Assembly: GCF_011305535.1 (NCBI RefSeq)
Contig: NZ_CP049905.1
Location: 4,834,001-4,898,000, forward strand
Length of the DNA stretch: 64,000 bases
Reading direction: 5' to 3'
From: Diaphorobacter sp. HDW4B
GTDB taxonomy: Bacteria > Pseudomonadota > Gammaproteobacteria > Burkholderiales > Burkholderiaceae_C
How positions within the stretch are numbered: the stretch's first letter is position 1; each line of letters starts with the position of its first letter. The translations under genes were made by a program, and so were the position numbers. Of the stretch, positions 25,597-34,492 are shown piece by piece. Under the pieces are notes generated by a model. It was not told the origin of the DNA, did not search any database, and saw nothing but the letters and a program-made list of their open reading frames with translations.

Positions 25597-26700
25597 GTGG
25601 CAGAGAGCGTCGATTGTGTGGTGATAGGGGCGGGCGTGGTCGGCCTCGCGGTGGCGCGGGCGCTGGCCTTGCAGGGGCGCGAGGTGCTGGTGCTGGAAGC
25701 GGCCAATGCCATCGGCACCGAAACCTCGTCGCGCAACAGCGAGGTGATTCATGCGGGCATCTACTACCCGCAAGGCTCGCTCAAGGCGCAGCTTTGCGTG
25801 CGCGGCAAGGAACTGCTGTACGCCTATTGCGAAGAGCGTGGCATCGCGCATCGACGCTGCGGCAAGCTGATCGTCGCCACCTCGGAAGAACAACGCGCCA
25901 AGCTGACCAGCATCGCCCAACACGCCGCCGCCAACGGCGTGAACGACATGCAATTGCTGAGCGCCGACGAGGCCAAAGCGCTGGAGCCCGCGCTGAACTG
26001 CGTGGCGGCGCTGCTGTCGCCCAGCACCGGCATTGTGGACAGCCACGGGCTGATGCTGTCGCTGCTGGGCGATGTCGAAAATCACAGCGGCGCGTTGGCT
26101 TTGCAGTCGCCGGTGGCGAATGCAGAGTGCCTGCCGGAAGGCATTCTGGTGCGAGCGGTGGATGGCACGGAACTGCTGGCCAGAACGGTCGTCAACGCTG
26201 CCGGTCTGCACGCGCCCGATCTGGCCCGCAAGTTTGCCGGACTGCCTGCAGAACATGTGCCGACCGCGTATTACGCCAAGGGCAATTACTTCACGCTTGG
26301 CAGCAAGGCCCCGTTCACGCACCTGATCTATCCCGTGCCGGAAGCGGCAGGGCTGGGCGTTCATTTGACGCTCGATCTGGGCGGTCAGGCCAAGTTCGGC
26401 CCCGATGTGGAATGGGTGGATGGCCCGGACCAACTGGTCGTTGATCCCGCACGTTGCGAGGGTTTCTACGGCGAGGTGCGCAAATACTGGCCGGAGCTGC
26501 CGGACGATTCGCTGTCGGCAGGTTACGCGGGCATTCGCCCCAAGATCAGCGAACCGGGCGAGCCCTCGGCCGACTTCGTGATCCAGGGGCCGCAGGTGCA
26601 CGGCATTGCGGGGCTGGTGAACCTGTTTGGCATCGAATCACCGGGGCTGACCAGCTCGCTGGCGATTGGCGAGCATGTGGCGCAACTTCTGAAAGTTTGA
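25597..26700 (+). CDS. NAD(P)/FAD-dependent oxidoreductase, DAO family (LhgO-like)
   Basis: A 367-residue flavoprotein of the D-amino-acid oxidase/L-2-hydroxyglutarate oxidase group. The dinucleotide-binding motif [17 protein letters not shown] is at the very N-terminus, followed by [15 protein letters not shown], typical of LhgO-like enzymes, and a C-terminal [14 protein letters not shown] flavin segment. I favour a GTG start at 25597 because GAAAGG lies 6 nt upstream and the protein then begins 6 residues before the Rossmann strand. ATG codons at 25549 and 25561 are alternatives. The probable substrate is a 2-hydroxy acid; this is by family only. Confidence 0.87.
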   Translation: MAESVDCVVIGAGVVGLAVARALALQGREVLVLEAANAIGTETSSRNSEVIHAGIYYPQGSLKAQLCVRGKELLYAYCEERGIAHRRCGKLIVATSEEQRAKLTSIAQHAAANGVNDMQLLSADEAKALEPALNCVAALLSPSTGIVDSHGLMLSLLGDVENHSGALALQSPVANAECLPEGILVRAVDGTELLARTVVNAAGLHAPDLARKFAGLPAEHVPTAYYAKGNYFTLGSKAPFTHLIYPVPEAAGLGVHLTLDLGGQAKFGPDVEWVDGPDQLVVDPARCEGFYGEVRKYWPELPDDSLSAGYAGIRPKISEPGEPSADFVIQGPQVHGIAGLVNLFGIESPGLTSSLAIGEHVAQLLKV

Positions 26701-26864
26701 CACAACAACGTCCGATCAGCCGCTTGCTCGCCCCGCAGCGTGCTTTGGAATTAGTAGCATAAAGGCGCAGCGAAGGGCTAAGATGTGGTCTGGGCCTACA
26801 AGGTCAACCAAGGCTTGCGTTTATCTTTGATCCAATCGTCAACCATCAAGAAGAGGCTTTGAAT

Positions 26865-27173
26865 ATGAGTTCCGCATCCGAAAAAATCGCCGGCGCACAA
26901 GAAGATCTGGAAAAACTCGTGGGTGACCTGCGTGGTCTGCTTGCCAGCAAGGATCTGGACAGCGTTCCTGAAATCCGCCAACTGCGTCGTCGTCTGGACG
27001 ACAGCATGAACAACGTGCGTGACTCCGCCGTGCGCGCTGCGCAGGAAGCCGCTTACCAAGCCAAGGAAGCTGCACGCGTTGCCAACAACTACGCGCACGA
27101 CGAGCCTTGGCGCGTTGCCAGCGCCGCGCTGGCCGTGGGTGCGCTGGTGGGCTTTCTGTTGGCCCGCCGCTGA
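26865..27173 (+). CDS. DUF883-family (YqjD/ElaB-like) membrane-anchored protein
   Basis: A 102-residue protein. The cytoplasmic part is a charged helix (EDLEKLVGDLRGLL, EIRQLRRRLDDSM), and the C-terminus is a single membrane segment ending FLLARR, the hallmark of ElaB/YqjD. E. coli YqjD binds ribosomes at the inner membrane in stationary phase. The ATG at 26865 is preferred to a TTG two codons earlier because of AGAGG 9 nt upstream. First gene of a three-gene yqjD-yqjE-yqjK-like operon. Confidence 0.9.
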   Translation: MSSASEKIAGAQEDLEKLVGDLRGLLASKDLDSVPEIRQLRRRLDDSMNNVRDSAVRAAQEAAYQAKEAARVANNYAHDEPWRVASAALAVGALVGFLLARR

Positions 27174-27285
27174 TTCATCGGCAACTATCAACGTTTGAAT
27201 CACTGCGTCGCAGCGGCCCACAAATGCATTGAATGGGCCGCTTCGATGCAGATCACATGACCACTGGAGAGAGGCAAGCAAAGGC

Positions 27286-27681
27286 ATGAATCTGATTGCA
27301 TTGCTCGGGCTGGAGGGGTTGTTCGCACGTTGGCGCGCCAACGTGATCGAGGGAGCCATTGCGGTCGAAGATCGGATGGAACTGGCCGGCATGGAATGGG
27401 CCGACCAGAAACGCCGTCTGGTGATGCTGGTGATTTTGGGCATTCTGATCGGTGGACTCACCGTGATCGCGCTCATCATGCTGTCGATCGCCATTCTTGT
27501 TTCTTACTGGGACACTCCCAAGCGTGAAACCGTCGGCTGGCTGCTGGCCGGTGGCTGGGGGCTGTTGTGGGTAGTCGTGTTGTTTGCGCTGGTGAACATC
27601 GCCAAGCGTGCAGGCAATGGCTTTGCGCTGACCCGGCGCGTGCTGGCGCAGGACTGGCAACAAGTCAAGGATCGCCTGTGA
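27286..27681 (+). CDS. Phage-holin-superfamily-6 (YqjE-like) inner-membrane protein
   Basis: A 131-residue protein with two transmembrane helices (about residues 47-72 and 82-105) between polar ends. This matches the Phage_holin_3_6/YqjE family. Despite the name these are chromosomal envelope proteins, not phage lysis genes. The start at 27286 has GAGAGG about 10 nt upstream. It follows the DUF883 gene by 112 bp, and its stop overlaps the next start by one base (TGATG). Confidence 0.87.
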   Translation: MNLIALLGLEGLFARWRANVIEGAIAVEDRMELAGMEWADQKRRLVMLVILGILIGGLTVIALIMLSIAILVSYWDTPKRETVGWLLAGGWGLLWVVVLFALVNIAKRAGNGFALTRRVLAQDWQQVKDRL

Positions 27682-28049
27682 TGAGCAACACCAAGCCACC
27701 CCTCAACACCCACGCTGCACGTTCAGCCACCTCGGCGGTCGAGCGCGAAATCACTGCGTCGATGGCCTCTCCGGCGCAATTGGCGGTGCTCAAGCGCATC
27801 GACGCTCAGCGCGACCGCATCCACGCGCGCCAACTCGCGATGCAGCAGGCGCGTGCCCTGCGAGCGAGCAATGCGGATCGTGTCGATGCCGACGCTCCAC
27901 TGCCCGCCAGACTGCTGGCGTTTGCCAAGTTGCATCCCGTGGTGGCAGCCGCAGCCGTGGGCGCAGCGCTGTTTGCCGGACCTGCGCGACTGATGCGTAT
28001 CGGTGGAGTCATTCTGCCCATCGTGATGAAGATGCGCAGCGGCAAGTAA
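27681..28049 (+). CDS. YqjK-like small protein
   Basis: A 122-residue protein with a basic, Ala/Arg-rich helical N-terminal part (RIDAQRDRIHARQLAMQQAR) and a single hydrophobic segment near residues 88-118. It overlaps the stop of the YqjE-like gene by one base, so translation is likely coupled. By position and shape it corresponds to YqjK; sequence similarity is too weak to be certain. A bidirectional terminator follows. Confidence 0.75.
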   Translation: MSNTKPPLNTHAARSATSAVEREITASMASPAQLAVLKRIDAQRDRIHARQLAMQQARALRASNADRVDADAPLPARLLAFAKLHPVVAAAAVGAALFAGPARLMRIGGVILPIVMKMRSGK

Positions 28050-28082
28050 CTCCTCAGCTTTCCAAGAACCTGTTCAACATAC

Positions 28083-28117
28083 AAAAGCCCATCGGCGTTG
28101 CGCGCGATGGGCTTTTT
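28083..28117. terminator. Bidirectional intrinsic terminator between yqjK-like gene and pyrD
   Basis: A 12-bp stem, AAAAGCCCATCG (28083-28094) with CGATGGGCTTTT (28105-28116), around a 10-nt loop. T-runs are produced on both strands, so it serves the operon on the left and the convergent pyrD. Confidence 0.9.
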
Positions 28118-28139
28118 GGTGGGTGCGCAGTGCGCCCAA

Positions 28140-29189
28140 TCAGCGCTTCATGTTCTTGATCGCCTGAGCGGCCTGGCCGACCAATTCCGGGCCTTTGTAG
28201 ATCAGGCCGGTGTAGATCTGCACCACGTCCGCGCCCGCGCGGATCTTGCTCACGGCGTCTTGCGCGCTCATGATGCCGCCCACGCCGATGATCGGGTAGT
28301 TGCTGCCCAGTTGCGCACGCAGTTGCGAGATCACGCGGTTGCTGGCTTCGAGCACGGGTGCGCCGCTCAGGCCGCCGGTTTCTTCGCTGTGCTGCATGCC
28401 CTTGACGGCTTCGCGGCTGATGGTGGTGTTGGTGGCGATCACGCCGTCCATGCCTTGGCGCTGCAACGTGGCGGCGATCAGGCGGACTTGCGATTCGTCC
28501 AGATCGGGTGCGATCTTCACGAAGATCGGCACGCGGCGACCGTGCTGCGCAGCCAGCTTTTCGCGGCGCTCGGCAATCGCGGAGAGCAGGCCGTCCAGCG
28601 CTTCGTCGCTTTGCAGTTCACGCAGGTTCTTGGTGTTGGGCGAGCTGATGTTGACCGTCACGTAGTCGGCATGCGGATATACGCCTTCGAGGCAGATCAG
28701 GTAGTCGCTGGTCGCGTTCTCGATGGGCGTGGCGGCGTTCTTGCCGATGTTCAGGCCCAGCAGCATGGGCTTGCCCTGCGCGCGGGTCTGCGAGCGCTTG
28801 ACGTTCTGGATGAAGGCTTCCAGACCTTCGTTGTTGAAGCCCAGACGGTTGATCAGCGCGTTGGCCTCGGGCAGACGGAACATGCGCGGCTTGGGGTTGC
28901 CCGGCTGGCCCTTGGGCGTGACGGTGCCCACTTCGACAAACCCGAAACCCATGGCGGCGAGGCCGTCGATCACGCGAGCGTTCTTGTCCAACCCGGCGGC
29001 CATGCCCACGCGATTCGGGAATTTCAACCCTGCGAGTTCAATGGGATCGCTCACCATCTGGTTGCACCAGGCCCAGGACAGAGGCGTGCGCTGGCCCTTG
29101 GCCAGCATGTCCATGGTGAATTCATGGGCCTTTTCCGGGTCCATGTTGAAGAGAATTGGGCGAGCGAAAGCGTAGGGTAGTAAAGACAT
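28140..29189 (-). CDS. pyrD: Dihydroorotate dehydrogenase (quinone), class 2
   Basis: A 349-residue FMN enzyme of pyrimidine synthesis that oxidises dihydroorotate to orotate with ubiquinone at the inner membrane. The N-terminal helix region ([20 protein letters not shown]) is the membrane-associating extension of class 2 enzymes. The core shows [27 protein letters not shown] with the catalytic serine, and [12 protein letters not shown] for FMN phosphate. The start at 29189 lies only 35 bp from the divergent rpiA start, so the promoters must overlap one another or the coding ends. Confidence 0.96.
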   Translation of the reverse strand: MSLLPYAFARPILFNMDPEKAHEFTMDMLAKGQRTPLSWAWCNQMVSDPIELAGLKFPNRVGMAAGLDKNARVIDGLAAMGFGFVEVGTVTPKGQPGNPKPRMFRLPEANALINRLGFNNEGLEAFIQNVKRSQTRAQGKPMLLGLNIGKNAATPIENATSDYLICLEGVYPHADYVTVNISSPNTKNLRELQSDEALDGLLSAIAERREKLAAQHGRRVPIFVKIAPDLDESQVRLIAATLQRQGMDGVIATNTTISREAVKGMQHSEETGGLSGAPVLEASNRVISQLRAQLGSNYPIIGVGGIMSAQDAVSKIRAGADVVQIYTGLIYKGPELVGQAAQAIKNMKR

Positions 29190-29224
29190 TGGGATAATTC
29201 GAGGTTCAACTCGGATTTTCGCCC

Positions 29225-29917
29225 ATGACGACAACAACCAACTCACTTTCTCAGGATCAACTCAAGACTTTGGTCGGCCAGGCCGCATTGCAATACGTCG
29301 TGAAGGGCGAGATCGTGGGCGTGGGCACGGGCTCCACGGTCAACAAGTTCATCGATGCACTCGCCACGATGAAAGACCAGATTCGCGGTGCGGTTTCCAG
29401 CTCGGTCGCCAGTACCGAGCGCCTGCAGGCCCTCGGCATTCCGGTTTTCGATGCCAACGAAGTCGAATCCTTGGCCGTCTACATCGACGGTGCCGACGAG
29501 ATCGACGGCAAGGGTTACATGGTCAAGGGCGGCGGTGCCGCGCTGACACGTGAAAAGATCGTGGCCGCGCTCGCCAAGCAGTTTGTCTGTATCGCGGATG
29601 AGTCCAAGCTGGTCGACGTGCTCGGCCAGTTCCCGCTGCCGGTGGAAGTGATTCCGATGGCTGCTGCGCAGATCCAGCGCCGCTTCGTGGCCATGGGCGG
29701 CGAAGCCAGCATCCGCCAGAAGGACGGCAAGCCGCTGGTGACCGACAACGGTCAGCACATCATCGACGTGCGCGGTCTGAAGATTGCCGATCCGCTGGCA
29801 TTCGAAAGCACCGTGAACCAGTGGCCCGGTGTGATCACCGTAGGTGTGTTCGCGCACCAGAAGGCCAGCGTGTGCCTGCTGGGCACCGCGTCGGGCGTGC
29901 GCACGATGACGTTCTGA
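29225..29917 (+). CDS. rpiA: Ribose-5-phosphate isomerase A
   Basis: A 230-residue enzyme interconverting ribose 5-phosphate and ribulose 5-phosphate in the pentose phosphate pathway. Recognised by [16 protein letters not shown], the [19 protein letters not shown] stretch (Asp catalytic region) and [20 protein letters not shown] at 29193-29198 could be its -10 box. It is divergent from pyrD and followed by an intrinsic terminator. Confidence 0.96.
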   Translation: MTTTTNSLSQDQLKTLVGQAALQYVVKGEIVGVGTGSTVNKFIDALATMKDQIRGAVSSSVASTERLQALGIPVFDANEVESLAVYIDGADEIDGKGYMVKGGGAALTREKIVAALAKQFVCIADESKLVDVLGQFPLPVEVIPMAAAQIQRRFVAMGGEASIRQKDGKPLVTDNGQHIIDVRGLKIADPLAFESTVNQWPGVITVGVFAHQKASVCLLGTASGVRTMTF

Positions 29918-29939
29918 TTTTTCGTCAGACTGCTCAATG

Positions 29940-29978
29940 CAAAGCGGCTCGTCCTTGTAGGGCGAGCCGCTTTGTTTT
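29940..29978 (+). terminator. Intrinsic terminator of rpiA
   Basis: CAAAGCGGCTCG (29940-29951) pairs with CGAGCCGCTTTG (29963-29974) around an 11-nt loop, and TTTT follows. It lies between rpiA and the convergent glutaredoxin-like gene. Confidence 0.88.
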
Positions 29979-29991
29979 GTGCCTGTATTTT

Positions 29992-30672
29992 TTAGAAGAC
30001 GAGGCCGGTTGGATTCGTGGGCGTAGGGCCGGATGGAGTGGTCGGGTCGGCTGGCGCTGGGCGGGCGGCAGGGCTGGCCTGTGTCGCGGGTGCCTGCTGG
30101 ACTTCCTTGGTTGCGGCAAGGGGCGTGGGCGCTGGGCGACGGTAACCGGGCGGTAGTTGCGAATTCTTGGGATAGCCCGCGGCATCCAGATATTGCGTCC
30201 AGAGCGGGTCCGAGAATCCATTCAACTGCTGGCCACCAATGGTGCCGAAGGGGATGTTGCTGTTGCCCTTGTTCATTGCCTTGAGGGCGTCGATGCTTTC
30301 GTTGTTCGACAGTGTGCGCTCGGTGAAGGGCACGCCGCGCTTGATCAACAAGTCACGCGCTTCGTCACAAGGAGCGCAGTCCTTGCCCGTGTAGATCGTG
30401 ACGGGGAACTTGTTGACGGACTGCTGCAGAGCATAGGGCAGGGATGGGCCGGATGTGCTGGGGGTATCGGCATATTCGCCGGAAGACGCCCCCTTACGCT
30501 TCACAGTGGTCTTCGCATCATTGGCAGGCGGCTGGTCCGAAAACGTCACCTTGCCGTCCGGTCCCACGCTGCGATAGATCTGCTGGGCCTTGGCCTGCTC
30601 CATCGGCACAAACGCCGCAGCGCCCAACAAGGCAGCAGCGGCCATCACAGAGAACGTTCCGACTCGGCTCAT
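29992..30672 (-). CDS. Exported DUF4124-glutaredoxin protein
   Basis: A 226-residue exported protein with a signal peptide ending QAKAQQ. The mature N-terminus is a DUF4124 segment (IYRSVGPDGKVTFSDQPP). A glutaredoxin-like domain (about residues 88-165) follows, with the redox motif CAPCDEARDLLIKRGVPF and the GTIGGQQLNGFSD loop, and the C-terminal 60 residues are Pro/Ala/Thr-rich. The start at 30672 has GAGGGATGA just upstream. A periplasmic thiol-disulfide role is inferred from the CxxC motif. It is convergent with rpiA. Confidence 0.85.
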   Translation of the reverse strand: MSRVGTFSVMAAAALLGAAAFVPMEQAKAQQIYRSVGPDGKVTFSDQPPANDAKTTVKRKGASSGEYADTPSTSGPSLPYALQQSVNKFPVTIYTGKDCAPCDEARDLLIKRGVPFTERTLSNNESIDALKAMNKGNSNIPFGTIGGQQLNGFSDPLWTQYLDAAGYPKNSQLPPGYRRPAPTPLAATKEVQQAPATQASPAARPAPADPTTPSGPTPTNPTGLVF

Positions 30673-30772
30673 TTCATCCCTCTTTGTCTTGAAAATGCGA
30701 ACTCGCCGATCCGAAGATCAGCGAGTTGCGATCTTGACACGAAAAAAGCCGCGTTTCAATTTTCGATGCGGA

Positions 30773-32821
30773 TCAGTTGGCCATGCCCTGGTGGCGCAGC
30801 AGCGCATCGAGCTGCGGTTCGCGGCCACGGAAGGCCTTGAACGATTCCATGGCAGGGCGCGAGCCCCCGGCTTCGAGAATGGTTTCGCGGTATTTGCGGC
30901 CCGTTTCGGGGTTGGGCGAGCCGTCGGGCAGCACCGTTTCCTCGAATGCGGCATAGGCGTCGGCGGACAGCACCTCGGCCCACTTGTAGCTGTAGTAGCC
31001 CGCCGCGTACCCACCCGCAAAGATATGGCTGAAGGTGTGCGACATGCGGTTGTAGATGGGCGAGGGCAGCACGGCCACTTCGGAGCGCACCTTCTGCAGC
31101 ACGGGCATGACCGGTTCCTTGGGATCGTGCTCGGTGTGCAGCAGCATGTCGAACAGCGAGAACTCGATCTGGCGCAGTGTCTGCATGCCGGACTGGAAGT
31201 TCTTGGCGGCGATCATCTTGTCGTAGAGCGCGCGGGGCAGGGCCTCGCCGGTATCGACATGGGCGGTCATGTGCTTGAGCACATCCCATTCCCAGCAGAA
31301 GTTTTCCATGAACTGGCTTGGCAGTTCGACTGCATCCCACTCCACGCCGGAAATGCCCGAGACGTCGCGCTCGTTCACCTGCGTGAGCATGTGGTGCAGG
31401 CCGTGGCCGGTTTCGTGGAAGAGGGTGATCACGTCGTCATGCGTGAGCAACGCGGGCTTGCCTTCCACGCCTGCCGCGAAGTTGCAGACCAGATGCGCGA
31501 TCGGCGTCTGCAGTTGGTGGGTGTCGGGGCGCAGCCAGCGGGTGCGCACATCGTCCATCCATGCACCGCCGCGCTTGCCCTTGCGAGCGGGTTGGTCGAG
31601 GTAGAACTGGCCGACCAGCACCGCGCCTTGCGGCGTCTGGCGTTCGATGCGGTAGAACTCTACGGCGGGGTTCCACACGGGCGCGGAATCCTTGTGAATC
31701 GAGACTTCGAACAGCGTCTCGACGATCTTGAACAAACCCGCGAGCACCTTGGGTGCCGGGAAATACTGCTTCACTTCCTGCTCGCTGAAGGAGTAGCGTG
31801 CCTCCTTGAGCTTTTCGGAGATGAAAGGCCAGTCCCATGGCTGAGGATCGGCGAGACCCAGATCGTTCTTCGCAAACGTGCGCAGATCGGCCACGTCCTT
31901 TTCGCCGTAGGGCTTGGCACGGTGGGCCAGATCGCGCAGAAAATCGATGACCTGCTTGGGCGAGTTCGCCATCTTGGGCACGACGGAGACTTCGCCGAAA
32001 TTCTGGTAGCCGAGCAGCTCTGCCTCTTCCTTGCGCAGGGCAAGAATTTCCTGCATGTTGGCAGTGTTGTCGAACTTCTTGGCGTCGCCCTCGGCCTGGT
32101 CGGAGGCGCGCGTCACGTAGGCGTGATAGAGCTTCTCGCGCAGCGCACTGCTCTGGGCGAACTGCATCACCGGCAGGTAGCTGGGCAGCTTGAGCGTGAG
32201 CTTGTAGCCGGTCTTGCCATCGGCTTCGGCGGCGGCACGGGCAGCTTGCTGAATGTCTGCGGGCACGCCATCCAGCTCGTCGATCTGGGCGTAGTAGGCA
32301 AAGGCGTCGGTCGCGTCGAGTGCGTTTTCGCTGAACTTCTGGCTCAACTCGGCCTGACGTTCCTGAATCTTGGCAAAACGTTCCTTGGCCGCACCTTGCA
32401 GTTCCGCACCCGAGAGCACAAAGCCGCGCATGGCGTGATCCCACGCGGCGCGTTGTTCCTTGTTGAGCGAGGCGGGGGCGATGGCCTTGTACTTGGCGTA
32501 AAGGCGTTCGTCGGCACCCAGACGGGTCCAGAACTCCGTCACCTTGGGCAGCGCCTCGTTGTAGGCGGCGCGCAACTCCGGCGTGTCGGCCACGCTGTTG
32601 AGGTGGCTGATCGCCCCCCAGGCCGTGCCCAGCTTCTCGGTCGCCACATCCAGCACCGCCGAGATGTCGTTCCAGGCAGCGGGGAAGTCCGGCTTGGTGA
32701 CGGTCTCCAGCGCCTCGTTGGCGCGGGTGATCAGCGTGTCGATGGCGGGCCCCACGTCGGACGGCTGAATGCGGTCGAACGGAGGGAGGTTGTAGTTCTC
32801 AAGAAGTGGATTGCTGCTCAT
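30773..32821 (-). CDS. prlC: Oligopeptidase A (M3 family zinc peptidase)
   Basis: A 682-residue cytoplasmic M3 metallopeptidase that degrades short peptides, including cleaved signal peptides. The zinc motif HETGH begins at His469 in TLFHETGHGLHHML, with the downstream EWDAVELPSQFMENF glutamate region also seen. The length matches the family. It lies 77 bp behind folD on the same strand, with a hairpin between them, so co-transcription is uncertain. Confidence 0.95.
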   Translation of the reverse strand: MSSNPLLENYNLPPFDRIQPSDVGPAIDTLITRANEALETVTKPDFPAAWNDISAVLDVATEKLGTAWGAISHLNSVADTPELRAAYNEALPKVTEFWTRLGADERLYAKYKAIAPASLNKEQRAAWDHAMRGFVLSGAELQGAAKERFAKIQERQAELSQKFSENALDATDAFAYYAQIDELDGVPADIQQAARAAAEADGKTGYKLTLKLPSYLPVMQFAQSSALREKLYHAYVTRASDQAEGDAKKFDNTANMQEILALRKEEAELLGYQNFGEVSVVPKMANSPKQVIDFLRDLAHRAKPYGEKDVADLRTFAKNDLGLADPQPWDWPFISEKLKEARYSFSEQEVKQYFPAPKVLAGLFKIVETLFEVSIHKDSAPVWNPAVEFYRIERQTPQGAVLVGQFYLDQPARKGKRGGAWMDDVRTRWLRPDTHQLQTPIAHLVCNFAAGVEGKPALLTHDDVITLFHETGHGLHHMLTQVNERDVSGISGVEWDAVELPSQFMENFCWEWDVLKHMTAHVDTGEALPRALYDKMIAAKNFQSGMQTLRQIEFSLFDMLLHTEHDPKEPVMPVLQKVRSEVAVLPSPIYNRMSHTFSHIFAGGYAAGYYSYKWAEVLSADAYAAFEETVLPDGSPNPETGRKYRETILEAGGSRPAMESFKAFRGREPQLDALLRHQGMAN

Positions 32822-32857
32822 GTTGGAATAGGTATCGCCAAAACGCCAGAATTCAAG

Positions 32858-32882
32858 CGCTGCCGAGGGCTTTCCGGCAGCG
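32858..32882. other. 8-bp hairpin between folD and prlC
   Basis: CGCTGCCG (32858-32865) pairs with CGGCAGCG (32875-32882). The T-run (ATTTTT) is on the plus strand only, so on the minus strand, where both genes lie, it would be a weak terminator after folD. Confidence 0.45.
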
Positions 32883-32898
32883 ATTTTTCAACCCGGAA

Positions 32899-33756
32899 TC
32901 AGCCAGCCGAACGCTCGGCGGATTCCATGGTGTTCACGAGGAGCATCGTAATGGTCATGGGGCCGACACCACCGGGCACGGGGGTAATCCAGCCGGCCAC
33001 TTCCTTCACGCCGTCGAAGTCCACATCGCCGCAGAGCTTGCCGGCGTCGTCGCGGTTCATGCCCACGTCGATCACCACGGCACCGGGCTTGACCATGTCG
33101 GCGGTCAGCACGTTGCGCTTGCCGACGGCTGCCACGACCACGTCGGCCTGACGGGTCATCGCGCCCAGATCGGCCGTGCCGCTGTGGGTGATGGTGACCG
33201 TGGCGTTGGCGGCCAGCAGCATCATGGCCATGGGCTTGCCGACGATGTTGGAGCGGCCGATCACCACGGCGTGCTTGCCGCGCAGGTCCTTCATGCCGAT
33301 GGATTCGAGCATCTTCATGCAGCCGTAGGGCGTGCAGGCCTTGAAGCCGACTTCCCCGACCATCAGCGCACCGGCGCTGGCCACATGGAAGCCGTCCACG
33401 TCCTTGGCGGGCGAGATGGTTTCGATGACCTTGTGATCGTCGATGTGCTTGGGCAGCGGCAGTTGCACGAGGATGCCGTGGATGCTCGGGTCGTTGTTGA
33501 GCGCTTCGACGCGGGCCAGCAACTCGGCTTCGGTCATCGTGGCTTCGTACTTTTCGAGCACGGAGTGGAAACCGGCTTCCTCGCAAGCCTTGACCTTGTT
33601 GCGCACATAAACCTGCGACGCCTGGTTGTCACCGACGAGGATCACCGCCAGACCGGGTGTGACGCCGGTTTTCGCCTTGAGCGCTGCTGCGCGTGCTGCG
33701 ACTTCGGTGCGGAGTTGGGCGGAGAGGGCCTTGCCATCGATGATTTGGGCTGTCAT
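32899..33756 (-). CDS. folD: Bifunctional methylenetetrahydrofolate dehydrogenase/cyclohydrolase
   Basis: A 285-residue enzyme that interconverts 5,10-methylene- and 10-formyl-tetrahydrofolate, supplying one-carbon units. Visible signatures are [19 protein letters not shown] (with the catalytic Lys), [10 protein letters not shown] and the Rossmann stretch [17 protein letters not shown]. The start at 33756 is set by the conserved [12 protein letters not shown] opening; the longer frame upstream is Phe/Lys-rich noncoding sequence. Confidence 0.96.
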   Translation of the reverse strand: MTAQIIDGKALSAQLRTEVAARAAALKAKTGVTPGLAVILVGDNQASQVYVRNKVKACEEAGFHSVLEKYEATMTEAELLARVEALNNDPSIHGILVQLPLPKHIDDHKVIETISPAKDVDGFHVASAGALMVGEVGFKACTPYGCMKMLESIGMKDLRGKHAVVIGRSNIVGKPMAMMLLAANATVTITHSGTADLGAMTRQADVVVAAVGKRNVLTADMVKPGAVVIDVGMNRDDAGKLCGDVDFDGVKEVAGWITPVPGGVGPMTITMLLVNTMESAERSAG

Positions 33757-33796
33757 GGTGCGGGGAACTTGAAAGAAACGAAAACGGAAGGTGAAA

Positions 33797-33838
33797 AAGA
33801 AAAAAGCTGCCGCGATTTTCAGGTCGCGGGCAGCTCTT
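33797..33838 (-). terminator. Intrinsic terminator of the sensor kinase/response regulator operon
   Basis: On the minus strand AGAGCTGCCCGCGA pairs, with one bulge, with TCGCGGCAGCT and is followed by TTTTTT. It lies 30 bp behind the response regulator stop. Confidence 0.85.
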
Positions 33839-33868
33839 GGTACTTTGCGGGGCTTTGTCCCTTGGGGG

Positions 33869-34492
33869 TCAGGCCTTTGCCGTGGGGCCAAGTGCAATCT
33901 TGAGCAGGTCGGCCACGGTGTTGGCGTTGAGCTTTTCCATGATGTTGGCGCGGTGCGCCTCCACGGTCTTGATGCTGATGCCGAGATCGTCGGCGATCTG
34001 CTTGTTCAGGCGACCGGCAACGATGCGCTCGAGCACCTGCGATTCGCGGCCGGTGAGCTTGGAGAGCAGGGCGTCGCGGCTGGCGGCTTGCTGGTGGCCG
34101 GTGAAGGCTTCGCGTGCGTGGTCGAGCATGCGTTCGACCAGCGGCACCAGTTCGTCTTCGTTGAATGGCTTCTGGATGAAGTCCAGCGCGCCTTTCTTCA
34201 TGGTGTTCACGGCCATGGGCACGTCGCCGTGGCCGGTGATGAACACGATGGGCAGCGGCGAATTGCGCTCGATCAGGCGGTCCTGCAGCTCAAGGCCCGT
34301 CATGCCGCCCATGCGGATGTCCACGATCAGACAGGCGACTTCGCGGGGGTCGTAACGCGCCAGAAATGATTCAGCCGAATCAAAGCAACGTACGCGGTAG
34401 TCTTTGCCCTCCAGCAACCATTGCAGGGAATCACGTACCGCTTCGTCGTCATCAACGACGTAGATCGTGCCTTTTTTCGGGATCAAACTCAT
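33869..34492 (-). CDS. FixJ/TodT-family two-component response regulator
   Basis: A 207-residue regulator. The receiver domain (residues 9-122) has the acidic pair VVDDDEA, phospho-acceptor Asp58 (IVDIRMGG) and conserved Lys in IQKPF. The C-terminal LuxR-type helix-turn-helix reads [20 protein letters not shown] and [17 protein letters not shown]. It is translated from an ATG that overlaps the stop of the sensor kinase by four bases. Candidate targets are the divergent pyruvate dehydrogenase genes or dicarboxylate/oxygen-related genes; this is inference from position. Confidence 0.93.
   Translation of the reverse strand: MSLIPKKGTIYVVDDDEAVRDSLQWLLEGKDYRVRCFDSAESFLARYDPREVACLIVDIRMGGMTGLELQDRLIERNSPLPIVFITGHGDVPMAVNTMKKGALDFIQKPFNEDELVPLVERMLDHAREAFTGHQQAASRDALLSKLTGRESQVLERIVAGRLNKQIADDLGISIKTVEAHRANIMEKLNANTVADLLKIALGPTAKA

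Noticed and set aside
27286-27681. Phage holin family annotation as a prophage sign
   Set aside because: The gene lies in a yqjD-yqjE-yqjK-like operon of envelope proteins with normal host composition, and no phage genes are nearby.
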